Shown here: positions 24,754 through 32,966 of the stretch, piece by piece
Numbering within the stretch: the stretch's first letter is position 1
Layout of the letters: every line of letters starts with the position of its first letter
Assembly: GCA_016931295.1 (NCBI GenBank)
Contig: JAFGEZ010000014.1
Coordinates: 33,839 to 97,838 of the forward strand
DNA length: 64,000 nucleotides
Origin: Candidatus Krumholzibacteriota bacterium
Lineage (GTDB): Bacteria; Krumholzibacteriota; Krumholzibacteriia; Krumholzibacteriales; Krumholzibacteriaceae
Direction of reading: 5' to 3'
Translations under genes and position numbers: made by a program
Notes under the pieces: model-generated
Databases searched by the model: none
What the model saw: only the letters and a program-made list of their open reading frames with translations
Told to the model about the DNA's origin: nothing

Positions 24754-25531
24754 GGCGCCTCCCTCCCGCGACGACGCGGAGCGCGAGGAAGAAGGCCAGG
24801 CAGATCGCGATGAAGAGCACCGAGACGGGCCGGGCGTACTTCAGCCCGAAGGCGCCGAAGCGCTCGTAGATCAGCACCGGCGTGATCATCGGGTGGTAGG
24901 CGATGACGAGCACCGCCCCGAACTCGCTCATCCCCCGCGCCCACATCATGATCAGCCCCGAGAGGATCGAGCGCCAGGCGAGGGGAACGGAGATCGTGAG
25001 GAAGACGCGCAGCGGCGAGGCGCCGAGGTTGAGGGCCGCCTGCTCGAGCTGGACGGGGACGGCGGCGAAACCGTCGCGCGCCGCGTTCACGAGGAAGGGA
25101 ACGCTCACGAAGGCCATCCCCGCCATGATCCCCGCCGGGCCGCCGACGAAGCGGATCCCGACGGCCTCGCCCAATTCTCCGACCGGCGTGCCCGGCGAGA
25201 GGACGCCGAGGAGCGCGATCCCCGCCGCCGAATGGGGGATGACGATCGGCACGTCGACGATCCCGTTGACGAGCGGCTTGAGCGGAAACGTTCGCCGGGC
25301 GAGAAGCCAGGCGAGGGGGATCGCGCCGATCGCCGAGAGGAGAGTCGCCCCCATCGCGGCGAGGAGGGTCAGGCGAACGCTTGCGGCCACCTCGCGCTCG
25401 GTCGCCGTGTCGACGAGCTCCGCGGGCGTCGTCGAGAAGAACATCCCGGCGAGCGGCGCCACGATGAAGAGAAGCACCAGTCCGCCGAGGGCGGCGAAGA
25501 CGAGGTGCGCCGGCTCGGTCCGTTGCGTCAT
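24740..25531 (-). CDS. wtpB: Tungstate/molybdate ABC transporter permease WtpB
   Basis: 263 residues with about six hydrophobic segments and the EAA-type cytoplasmic loop (LEQAALNLGASPLRVF), as in ModB/WtpB/TupB permeases. The ATG at 25531 overlaps the upstream stop as ATGA, with a GGAGGGGGG stretch close upstream. It forms the inner-membrane channel, probably as a homodimer with two WtpC ATPases. Confidence 0.93.
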   Translation of the reverse strand: MTQRTEPAHLVFAALGGLVLLFIVAPLAGMFFSTTPAELVDTATEREVAASVRLTLLAAMGATLLSAIGAIPLAWLLARRTFPLKPLVNGIVDVPIVIPHSAAGIALLGVLSPGTPVGELGEAVGIRFVGGPAGIMAGMAFVSVPFLVNAARDGFAAVPVQLEQAALNLGASPLRVFLTISVPLAWRSILSGLIMMWARGMSEFGAVLVIAYHPMITPVLIYERFGAFGLKYARPVSVLFIAICLAFFLALRVVAGGRRHAAR

Positions 25532-26532
25532 GCGCCCCCCTCCGGCGCGTCCCTGCCGCCGGCCGGCGGCAGGGCGAAACGCCGCAGCCGCGCCGGGAGC
25601 GCCTCCCAGGAATCGGTCGGCGAGGGCACGACCGAGGGCTGCCCGGCCGCCTCCATCGCGGCCATGCCCCTCTCCGCGTCGAGGAGATACTCGACGAAGG
25701 CGAGGGCGAGCGCCTGGTGCGGCGCCTGCCGCGGGATCGTCACCCCGTAGACCATCGGCGCCCCGCGCTTCACGATCGTCGTTCCCGGCCGCCTGCCGGA
25801 CACCTCGACCTCGACCGCGGCGTAGAGCCCGGCGAGATCGGCCCGTTTCAGGTTGATCTCGTCGGGCAGGACGAGAAAGGGAAGACCGTGCTGCATGGCG
25901 ACGGACCGGTAGAGGAAGGCGTAGTCGATCGCCCCCGATTCGAGGAGGGCGATGAGATCGGTCTCCTTCGGCCTGATGAATGCCCCGTCCTTCCGGAGAA
26001 GCCGGGCGGCGAGCCCCGGGACGCCGTAATAACGCTCGGCGAGCTTCGCCGTGAGCACGGCGCGGTACCCGCAGGGATCGCTGTCGGGATCGGAGCGGCC
26101 GAAGGCGACCGCGTCGTCGAGGAGCACCTCGTGCCAGTTCTCCACCGAGATCTCGCCGGCGCGGGTTGAACCTGTCCGGTAGACGATCGCCATCTCGTTG
26201 CTTGCGAACCGGATGTTCCACGACGCGTGTTCGGGGATGAGCAACTCGTCGATCACCGTGTAGTCGGCCGAGGCCATCACGTCGGCCGGGCGGCCGAGAT
26301 CGGCGATCTTGCGCGCGCAGGAGCGGCTTCCCGCCGCCTCGAGGAGCACGCGCACGCCGGGGTGCGCCGCCTCGAAGTCGTCGGCGATCCGCCGGAAGGG
26401 CACCGACAGGCTCCCCGCGTGGAAGACGATGATGTCGTCGGTATCGCCGCCGCACGAGATCCCCCCCGCGAAAAGGGGCGAGGCGGCGACGAGCAGGACG
26501 GCGAGACGCCGGAGACGTTTCGCGCGGGACAT
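25528..26532 (-). CDS. wtpA: Tungstate/molybdate-binding lipoprotein WtpA
   Basis: 334 residues from ATG 26532 (GGAGG at about 6 nt). The signal peptide ends with a plausible lipobox GGISC, so it is probably a tethered binding protein. The mature part follows WtpA rather than ModA: FHAGSLSVPF, EAAGSRSCARKI, DLGRPADVMASADY, then NEMAIVYR, FGRSDPDSDPCGYRA and RPKETDLIALLESG. WtpA proteins, first known from archaea, bind tungstate and molybdate very tightly. It is the first gene of an 11-gene operon and diverges from the AOR-type enzyme genes, 364 bp apart. Confidence 0.93.
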   Translation of the reverse strand: MSRAKRLRRLAVLLVAASPLFAGGISCGGDTDDIIVFHAGSLSVPFRRIADDFEAAHPGVRVLLEAAGSRSCARKIADLGRPADVMASADYTVIDELLIPEHASWNIRFASNEMAIVYRTGSTRAGEISVENWHEVLLDDAVAFGRSDPDSDPCGYRAVLTAKLAERYYGVPGLAARLLRKDGAFIRPKETDLIALLESGAIDYAFLYRSVAMQHGLPFLVLPDEINLKRADLAGLYAAVEVEVSGRRPGTTIVKRGAPMVYGVTIPRQAPHQALALAFVEYLLDAERGMAAMEAAGQPSVVPSPTDSWEALPARLRRFALPPAGGRDAPEGGA

Positions 26533-26896
26533 GAATCCTCCGGGATGAAGACGAGAGGGCGCCGGGCGGCTCTCTTCCGTATGGAAATAATCCGGCGCCT
26601 CGAAGTCAACAGATATGTTCATTCGGACATATCGGATCGCTGCGCCGCCGCCCGGCGCGGTGACCGGCCTTCCCCCGCCCGGAGAGGTCCGGCCCGCCGG
26701 TTCAGGCCGCGCTTCCGGGAACGCAACATGTTGTCATGAAAAGAGATGAAAGCCGTGGAAGCGCGCCGCGGCGCGGCCCCCGCGCATCAACTTTACGAAA
26801 ATTCGTGCTTTATACTAAAAAGGCGCTGTTGTATATTTCTAGCCCTGACAGCAGGCGAAATCCACGATAATCGTCTCGACGAGGAGGATCGTCCGG
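26533..26896. promoter_or_regulatory. Divergent control region between wtpA and the AOR-type enzyme genes
   Basis: 364 bp without a gene. Toward wtpA, TTGACT (minus strand, 26604-26609) is a fair -35 box with a poor -10. Just upstream of it lies the dyad at 26612-26633. Toward the enzyme genes the sequence becomes AT-rich, with -10-like TATACT (26811-26816) and TATATT (26832-26837), each without a good -35. A strong GAGGAGG ribosome-binding site precedes the ATG at 26897. I see no molybdenum-cofactor riboswitch. Confidence 0.6.
26612..26633. promoter_or_regulatory. Inverted repeat GATATGT-N8-ACATATC, candidate ModE operator
   Basis: A perfect 7-bp inverted repeat (26612-26618 with 26627-26633) with an 8-bp spacer, directly upstream of the putative wtpA -35 box. 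Known ModE operators are A/T-rich dyads with TATA-like half sites; this is similar in style but not identical. Confidence 0.5.
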
Positions 26897-29800
26897 ATGC
26901 CCGAGAAACGCATCGAGAAGATGAAGACAGCCCACGAGGTCCTCTGCGAATTCCCCTTCGAGGTCGTCCAGCTCGATCGGGGCTACGCGAACCGCTGGCT
27001 GCGGGTGGACGTGGGAACGAACGAGATCTCCATCCACCCGGTCGACGAACGGATGAAGGAGCTCTGGACCGGCGGGAAGGGCTTCGACCTCTGGCTGACC
27101 CTCCGGGAGGTCACCGGCGAGACGAAGTGGGACAGCCCGGAGAACCCGATCTGCTTCTCGGCCGGCCCCCTCGGCGGCACCACCTCCTTTCCCGGCTCGG
27201 GGAAGACGCTCGTGACCGCCGTGTCGCCGGCGACCCACATGATGATGGACTGCAACGTCGGCGGCTACTTCGGCCCCTACCTGAAGTTCGCCGGCTTCGA
27301 CGCCCTCATGGTGACGGGCAAGGCGAAGGAGGACGTGATCGTCCTCATCGACGCCGTCGCCGGACGCGTGTCGATCGAGAAGGCCCCGCTGGAGAGCGTC
27401 GACTCGCACCTGCTCGCCGAGGAGCTCACCGCGATGTACGCCGTCGACGATATCGACCGGCGCAACATCGCCGTCGTCTCCGCCGGACGCGGCGCCGAGC
27501 ACACCCGGATGGGCGTCCTCAACTTCTCGTTCTGGGACTGGCGCCGGTCCGCCGCCCGGATCAAGCAGGCCGGCCGCGGCGGCATCGGTTCGGTCTTCCG
27601 CAACAAGATGGTCAAGGCGGTCGTCTGCAAGAACCGCCAGATCACGCCCGCCTGGCGGATCGAGGAAAGCCCCGTGGCCTCGATGATCCGGCCGAAGCGG
27701 ATCCCCGCGCAGGCGTGCGCCGGCGAGGTCGAGGAGATCGGGGCGATCGTCGAGCGGTGGAACAGCGACCCGGAGTACGTCATCGAGATGATGCAGGACA
27801 TCCAGGACCGCTTCCGCTTCGTCTCGAAGACGGCGATCGAGGAGATACAACGGCTCACCGGCAAGCCGAAGAGCCACCTCTACCACATCGCCACCTTCTA
27901 CAAGGCCTTCACGCTCGAACCGCGGGGAGAGACGGTCATCCAGGTCTGCATGGGCACCGCCTGCCACGTGAAGGGCTCGGCGAAGATCCTCGATTCATTC
28001 GAGCGCGTCCTCGGCGTGAAGACGGGCGAGACGACGCCCGACCGGAAATACACGCTCGACGCGGTCGCCTGCCTCGGCGCCTGCTCGATCGCGCCGGTCG
28101 TCAAGATCGGCGACGAGGTCTTCGGGAACGTCAAGAGCAAGGACGTCGAGAAGCTCCTCGCCGCGGCGGTTGGCGGCGGCGGCGCGAGGAAGAGTCCGGC
28201 CGCGGCGGCCCCGCGGGCGGCGACACCCCTCGGCCCCGGCGACCTCGCGGACATCGCCGCGAAGGAGAGAGAGGTTGCCGCGGGCTACGCGGGCATGCTG
28301 ATGGTCTGCACCGGGACGGGCTGCGTCTCGGCCGGCGGTTTCGCCATCCGCGACAGGCTCGAGGCGGCGCTCCGCGAGCGGAAGATGGAGAAAGACTGGC
28401 TCGTCGTCGGGACGGGCTGCAACGGTTTCTGCGCGATGGGTCCGATCGTGGTCGTCCAGCCGGCGGGCACCTTCTACCAGAAGGTGAAGGAGACGGACGT
28501 CGACGAGATCGTCGACGCCCTCGCCGGCGGCGCCGTCGTCGAACGGCTCCTCCACACCGACCCGGTGAGCGGCGCGGTCAACGAAACGATGGACGAGATC
28601 GCGTTCTTCAGCAAGCAGCAGCTCATCGCCCTCAGGAACAAGGGGCTGATCGATCCGGAGAAGATCGAACACTACATCGCGCGCGGCGGCTACGAGGCGC
28701 TGAAGAAGGCCCTCGGCGACATGGCGCCGGCCGATATCCGCGCCGAGGTGACGGCCTCGGGGATCCGCGGCCGCGGCGGCGGCGGCTTCCCCGCCGGCGT
28801 GAAATGGGAATCGGGGTGGAAGGCGGCCCGGGAACGCGACGAGGAGATCTACGTCGTCTGCAACGCGGACGAGGGAGACCCGGGAGCCTTCATGGACCGC
28901 TCGATCATCGAGACCGATCCGCACTCGGTCATCGAGGGCATGATCATCGGCTCGGTCGCCGTCGGCGCGAGGCAGGGGTTCATCTATCTCCGCAAGGAGT
29001 ATCCCCTCGCCCTCGTGCGCCTGCGCAGGGCGATCGATCAGTGCCGCGCCCGCGGCATCCTCGGCGACGACATCCTCGGCTCCGGGCATTCCTTCGACAT
29101 CCACGTGCACCGGGGCGCGGGCGCCTTCGTCTGCGGCGAATCGAGCGCCCTGATGGCCTCGATGGCCGGCAAGCCCGGCGAGCCGCGCGCCAAGTACGTG
29201 CACTCGGTCGAGTACGGCTTCCGCGACAAGCCGACGGTGCTCAACAACGTCGAGACCTGGGCGAACATCCCCGAGATCGTCGGCAGGGGCGCCGCGTGGT
29301 TCGCCGGCATCGGCTCGGGCGACGTCTCGAAGAGCCCCTGGAACGGCTCCTCGGGGACGAAGGTCTTCTCGCTCGTCGGCGACGTCCGCAACACGGGCCT
29401 CGTCGAGGTCCCGATGGGGATCACGCTGCGCGAGATCGTCGAGGAGATCGGCGGCGGCATCCCGGACGGCCGCCTCTTCAAGGCCGTCCAGACGGGCGGC
29501 CCCTCGGGCGGCTGCCTGCCGGCCGAAAAGCTCGACATGCCGGTCGATTTCGATTCCCTCTCCGAGGCCGGCTCGATGATGGGATCGGGCGGCATGATCG
29601 TCATGGACGATCACACCTGCATGGTCGACATCGCGCGCTACTTCATCGAATTCCTCATGGACGAGTCCTGCGGCAAGTGCACCGCCTGCCGCGAGGGCCT
29701 CTACCAGATGCACCGGATCCTCTCCCGCATCACCGGCGGCGAGGGAGTCGAGGGGGACGTCGGGAAGCTCGAGGAGCTCTGCGACACGGTGCGGGAAACG

Positions 29801-30097
29801 AGCCTCTGCCAGCTCGGCGGCTCCGCCCCCAACCCGGTCCTCTCGACGATCAGGTACTTCCGCGACGAGTACGACGCCCACATCCAGGACAAGCGGTGCC
29901 CCGCGGGCGTCTGCAAGGCGCTCGTCGCCTACTCGATCAACGACAACTGCACCGGCTGCCACCTGTGCTCCAGGAACTGCCCCGTCGACGCCATCGCCGG
30001 GGAACCGAAGGGCATGCACACGATCGACGAGACGAAATGCATCAGGTGCGGCATCTGCCACGAGGTCTGCAGGTTCGACGCCGTGGAGGTCAAGTAA
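26897..30097 (+). CDS. AOR N-terminal domain fused to NuoE-like and NuoF-like modules plus 2[4Fe-4S] ferredoxin
   Basis: 1066 residues, one frame. Residues about 22-250 match domain 1 of aldehyde:ferredoxin oxidoreductases, the tungstopterin-binding half (RWLRVDVG, SAGPLGGT, VGGYFGPYLKFAGFDALMVTG, AGRGGIGSVFRNK). Residues about 275-425 are NuoE/HndA-like, with [2Fe-2S] ligands C351, C356, C392 and C396. Residues about 460-960 are HndC/NuoF-like: a second thioredoxin-type [2Fe-2S] site (C471, C476, C508, C512), the FMN loop GRGGGGFPAG at about 625, a NADH-site stretch at 741-749 and the [4Fe-4S] ligands in SCGKCTAC (C925, C928, C931) plus C971. The C-terminus is a 2[4Fe-4S] ferredoxin (C1018-C1028, C1048-C1058). 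AOR domains 2-3 are missing here but present on the next gene. Expected cytoplasmic; tungsten and NAD(H) use are inferred from homology. Confidence 0.92.
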   Translation: MPEKRIEKMKTAHEVLCEFPFEVVQLDRGYANRWLRVDVGTNEISIHPVDERMKELWTGGKGFDLWLTLREVTGETKWDSPENPICFSAGPLGGTTSFPGSGKTLVTAVSPATHMMMDCNVGGYFGPYLKFAGFDALMVTGKAKEDVIVLIDAVAGRVSIEKAPLESVDSHLLAEELTAMYAVDDIDRRNIAVVSAGRGAEHTRMGVLNFSFWDWRRSAARIKQAGRGGIGSVFRNKMVKAVVCKNRQITPAWRIEESPVASMIRPKRIPAQACAGEVEEIGAIVERWNSDPEYVIEMMQDIQDRFRFVSKTAIEEIQRLTGKPKSHLYHIATFYKAFTLEPRGETVIQVCMGTACHVKGSAKILDSFERVLGVKTGETTPDRKYTLDAVACLGACSIAPVVKIGDEVFGNVKSKDVEKLLAAAVGGGGARKSPAAAAPRAATPLGPGDLADIAAKEREVAAGYAGMLMVCTGTGCVSAGGFAIRDRLEAALRERKMEKDWLVVGTGCNGFCAMGPIVVVQPAGTFYQKVKETDVDEIVDALAGGAVVERLLHTDPVSGAVNETMDEIAFFSKQQLIALRNKGLIDPEKIEHYIARGGYEALKKALGDMAPADIRAEVTASGIRGRGGGGFPAGVKWESGWKAARERDEEIYVVCNADEGDPGAFMDRSIIETDPHSVIEGMIIGSVAVGARQGFIYLRKEYPLALVRLRRAIDQCRARGILGDDILGSGHSFDIHVHRGAGAFVCGESSALMASMAGKPGEPRAKYVHSVEYGFRDKPTVLNNVETWANIPEIVGRGAAWFAGIGSGDVSKSPWNGSSGTKVFSLVGDVRNTGLVEVPMGITLREIVEEIGGGIPDGRLFKAVQTGGPSGGCLPAEKLDMPVDFDSLSEAGSMMGSGGMIVMDDHTCMVDIARYFIEFLMDESCGKCTACREGLYQMHRILSRITGGEGVEGDVGKLEELCDTVRETSLCQLGGSAPNPVLSTIRYFRDEYDAHIQDKRCPAGVCKALVAYSINDNCTGCHLCSRNCPVDAIAGEPKGMHTIDETKCIRCGICHEVCRFDAVEVK

Positions 30098-32097
30098 TGG
30101 CTACCGGGAAACACACCGTCGTCATCGACGGCGAGAAGCGGGTCGAGGTCGTCGAGGGAACGTATCTCCTCGACGTCCTCCGGGACAACGGCGTCGCCGT
30201 GCCGACCCTCTGTCACCACAAGGATCTCACCCCCGCGGGGCTCTGCCGCCTCTGCGTCGTCGAGGTGGAGCAGCGTGGCAAACGGAAGCTCGTCACCTCG
30301 TGCAACTTCCCCGTGCGGGGCGACATCGCCGTCTTTTCCTCGACAAAGAAGGTGAAGACGCACCGCAAACGCCTCGCCGAGATGTACCTCGGCCGCTGGC
30401 CGAACGTGCCGACGATCCAGTCGATCGCCAGGCTCTGCGGAGCGACGGACGCGGAGAAGTACCGGTCCCCCCTCACCGACGAGAACCCGAAGGCCTGCAT
30501 CCTCTGCGGCCACTGCGTCAGGGCCTGCGAGGAGTTCATCATCGAGCGGATACTCGATTTCGCCGGCCGCGGGATCAAGCGCCACATGGCGATGCCCTTC
30601 GGCGAGGTCGATCCCCACTGCATCGGCTGCACCTCCTGCGCCTACGTCTGCCCGACCGGGGCGATCGAGATCATCGACGACATGAACCATCCGGTCGATC
30701 CGCAGCTCATCCGCGACTACGGGATGCGGATCAACGCCGAGATGGCAACGCTCGACAAGAACCAGTGCCGGATGCGCGAGGTGGGCACGGCGAACATCGT
30801 CGACGTGATGGACGCCTACGACCTCCTGCCCGTCCTCAACTACCAGTACGGCAAGCACGAGGACACGCCGAAGATCAACTCGGTGACCCTCAAGAAGAGC
30901 TACTTCACGCAGTCGATGCCCGACGGCTGCTGGAAGGGCTGCTCGATGGCGTGCGCCAAGACGATCGACGGCTTCGAGATCAAGACCGGCCCCTACAGGG
31001 GCGAGATCGTGACGGTGGACGGCCCCGAGTACGAGACGGCGGCGGCCTGCGCCAACATGGGATGCTTCGACGGCGATTTCGCCGCGGAGTTCAACTTCTA
31101 CTGCGACACCTACGGCGTCGACACGATCTCGGTGGGCACCTGCATGGCCTTCGTGATGGAATGCTTCGAGAACGGCGTGATCGGCGTCGAGCAGACCGGC
31201 GGCAAGGAGCTCCGCTTCGGCGCGACCGCCGAGGTCCTCGAGTGCCTGCACGAGATGGCGCGGGGCGAGGGATTCGGCGTCGACGTGGGACAGGGCATCC
31301 GGCGCCTCAAGGAGAAGTGGACGGCCGAGCTCGGCGCGGACCCCGCCTTCCTCCAGGACATCGGGATGGAGGTCAAGGGTCTCGAGTACTCCGAGTACGT
31401 CTGCAAGGAATCGCTCGCGCAGCAGATCGGCTACACGATGGCGGTGAAGGGGCCGCAGCACGACGAGGCGTGGCTGATCTTCATGGACATGGTCAACAAC
31501 CAGATCCCCTCCTTCGAGGACAAGGCCGAGGCGCTCTACTACTATCCGCTGTGGCGGACCTGGTTCGGCCTGCACGGCCTCTGCAAGCTCCTCTGGAACG
31601 ACGTCGTCCCGCTGAGCAACAAGACGTACCCGCCGAGCGAGGCGGCGAAGGTCCCCGAACACGTCGAGGATTTCTTCAAGTTCTACGAGGGGATGACCGG
31701 CCGGCCTCTCGACGAGGAGGGGATGCTCGAGCAGTCGGCCCGGGTGCACAACCTCCAGCGCGTCATGGCCCGCATGTTCGGCTTCGGCACCCGCAAGGAC
31801 GACATGCCCCCCTACCGCGCCGTCGGCCCCGTGACGGAGACGGAATACGAGTCTCGCGCCGAGCGCTACGACACGCAGCTCAGGGACGAGGCCGGCATCG
31901 ACCCGGCGGGGAAGACCACCGCCGAGAAGGTCCGGCTGCTCCGCGAGTTCAGGATGGACCGGTACAACAAGACGGTCGACGTCACCTACGCGCGCCGCGG
32001 CTGGACCGCCGACGGCGTGCCGACGGTCGAACGGCTCCGGGAGCTCGGCATCGATCTGCCGGAGATCGTGGCGGTCGTCGAGAAGGCCGGGGGATGA
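30097..32097 (+). CDS. NuoG-like N-terminal iron-sulfur module fused to AOR domains 2-3
   Basis: 666 residues. The start ATG shares its A with the previous stop (TAATG). Residues 1-80 are a NuoG/HydA-type [2Fe-2S] domain (C39, C50, C53, C69). Residues 130-190 hold two [4Fe-4S] sites (C134, C137, C140, C144 and C175, C178, C181, C185). From about 228 the sequence is AOR domains 2 and 3, opening with GTANIVDVMDAYDLLPVLNY, where intact AORs continue from domain 1. Cluster ligands appear as DGCWKGCSMAC (C278, C282, C286; spacing 3+3 instead of the usual 2+3) and the distal Cys in GLHGLCKL (C496). With the upstream chain it would complete one AOR active site plus a full NADH-to-ferredoxin electron chain. 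The natural substrate (aldehyde, carboxylate or acyl-CoA) is not known. Confidence 0.92.
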   Translation: MATGKHTVVIDGEKRVEVVEGTYLLDVLRDNGVAVPTLCHHKDLTPAGLCRLCVVEVEQRGKRKLVTSCNFPVRGDIAVFSSTKKVKTHRKRLAEMYLGRWPNVPTIQSIARLCGATDAEKYRSPLTDENPKACILCGHCVRACEEFIIERILDFAGRGIKRHMAMPFGEVDPHCIGCTSCAYVCPTGAIEIIDDMNHPVDPQLIRDYGMRINAEMATLDKNQCRMREVGTANIVDVMDAYDLLPVLNYQYGKHEDTPKINSVTLKKSYFTQSMPDGCWKGCSMACAKTIDGFEIKTGPYRGEIVTVDGPEYETAAACANMGCFDGDFAAEFNFYCDTYGVDTISVGTCMAFVMECFENGVIGVEQTGGKELRFGATAEVLECLHEMARGEGFGVDVGQGIRRLKEKWTAELGADPAFLQDIGMEVKGLEYSEYVCKESLAQQIGYTMAVKGPQHDEAWLIFMDMVNNQIPSFEDKAEALYYYPLWRTWFGLHGLCKLLWNDVVPLSNKTYPPSEAAKVPEHVEDFFKFYEGMTGRPLDEEGMLEQSARVHNLQRVMARMFGFGTRKDDMPPYRAVGPVTETEYESRAERYDTQLRDEAGIDPAGKTTAEKVRLLREFRMDRYNKTVDVTYARRGWTADGVPTVERLRELGIDLPEIVAVVEKAGG

Positions 32098-32708
32098 CCA
32101 AAGAGACGATCTTCGAACGGAACGTGCCCGGATCGACGGAGATCCTCCGGCGAAAAACCGTCGGGATCGCCGGCTGCGGGGGAATCGGCTCCAACGCCGC
32201 CGTCTCGCTCGTCCGCGCCGGCGTCGGCGAACTCATCCTCATCGACCACGACCGCGTCGAGAGATCGAACCTCAACCGCCAGTTCTTCTTCGAGGAGGAC
32301 ATGGGCCGGCCGAAGGTCGAAGCCCTCGCCGACCGGCTCCGCGGGATCGTGCCGGCGGTGCGCCTCCAACTTCACGACCTCGAGCTGGCGCCGGCGAACG
32401 TGCCGGAAATCCTCGCGGACGCCGACCTTCTCGTCGAGGCCTTCGACCGCGCCGAGGCGAAACGCTGGCTCATCGAGGCGTGGTGCACGTCCTTTCCCGG
32501 GCGCCACATCGTCGTCGGGAGCGGGCTCGCCGGTCTCGGCGCGACGGACGCCCTGCGCGTCCACTCGGCTGGCTGCATCCACGTCTGCGGCGACGAGGAG
32601 ACCGACATGAGTCTCGGCCTCTGCGCGCCGCGCGTGGCGATCGTGGCAAACATGCAGGCGAACGTCGCCGTCGAGCTCCTCGTCGGCGGCGGCGAGGAAA
32701 CCAAATGA
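32094..32708 (+). CDS. ThiF/MoeB-family E1-like enzyme
   Basis: 204 residues; the ATG overlaps the previous stop as ATGA. The nucleotide-binding motif GIAGCGGIGSNAA and the following LILIDHDRVERSNLNRQ are typical of ThiF/MoeB E1-like adenylylating enzymes. The protein is shorter than MoeB (about 250) and fits the short ThiF type. A C-terminal CxxC zinc site is not seen; only scattered Cys remain. It should adenylylate the C-terminal glycine of a small sulfur carrier, most likely the ThiS/MoaD-like product of the next gene. Its place behind the tungstoenzyme genes suggests sulfur supply for the metal pterin rather than thiamine. Confidence 0.88.
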   Translation: MTKETIFERNVPGSTEILRRKTVGIAGCGGIGSNAAVSLVRAGVGELILIDHDRVERSNLNRQFFFEEDMGRPKVEALADRLRGIVPAVRLQLHDLELAPANVPEILADADLLVEAFDRAEAKRWLIEAWCTSFPGRHIVVGSGLAGLGATDALRVHSAGCIHVCGDEETDMSLGLCAPRVAIVANMQANVAVELLVGGGEETK

Positions 32709-32905
32709 TCGTCGTCAACGACCGCGACCGCGTCCCCTGGCGCGAGGGGATGACCGTCCAGGACCTGCTGGACGCGATGGGGTACGACTACGTGCTGATC
32801 ACGGTCACCGTCGACGGCCGGCTCGTTCCCGACCACGACTACGCCTCGCGCCGCCTCGAGGACGGCGCGAAGGTCGGCGTCTTCCACCTCGCCCACGGGG
32901 GCTGA
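32705..32905 (+). CDS. ThiS/MoaD-like sulfur carrier protein
   Basis: 66 residues; the ATG overlaps the ThiF-like stop as ATGA. The sequence has the beta-grasp pattern of ThiS (MIVVNDRDRVPWREGMTV, VTVDGRLVP, then LEDGAKVGVFHLAHGG) and ends in the required Gly-Gly. ThiS and MoaD cannot be told apart with certainty at this length. As no moaD or moaE is visible in the cofactor operon, this carrier may serve as MoaD for the tungstopterin, but that is inference. Confidence 0.85.
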   Translation: MIVVNDRDRVPWREGMTVQDLLDAMGYDYVLITVTVDGRLVPDHDYASRRLEDGAKVGVFHLAHGG

Positions 32906-32966
32906 GCTTTCCCCGCTCTCCCGCCGGCGCCGGTTCGCCTCGCGCGGCTTTTCGCGCGCGCCGCTC

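Noticed and set aside
26740-26896. Possible molybdenum/tungsten-cofactor riboswitch ahead of the split AOR gene.
   Set aside because: The leader is short and I could not find the multi-stem conserved core of the Moco/Tuco RNA; only AT-rich promoter-like sequence and a ribosome-binding site are seen.
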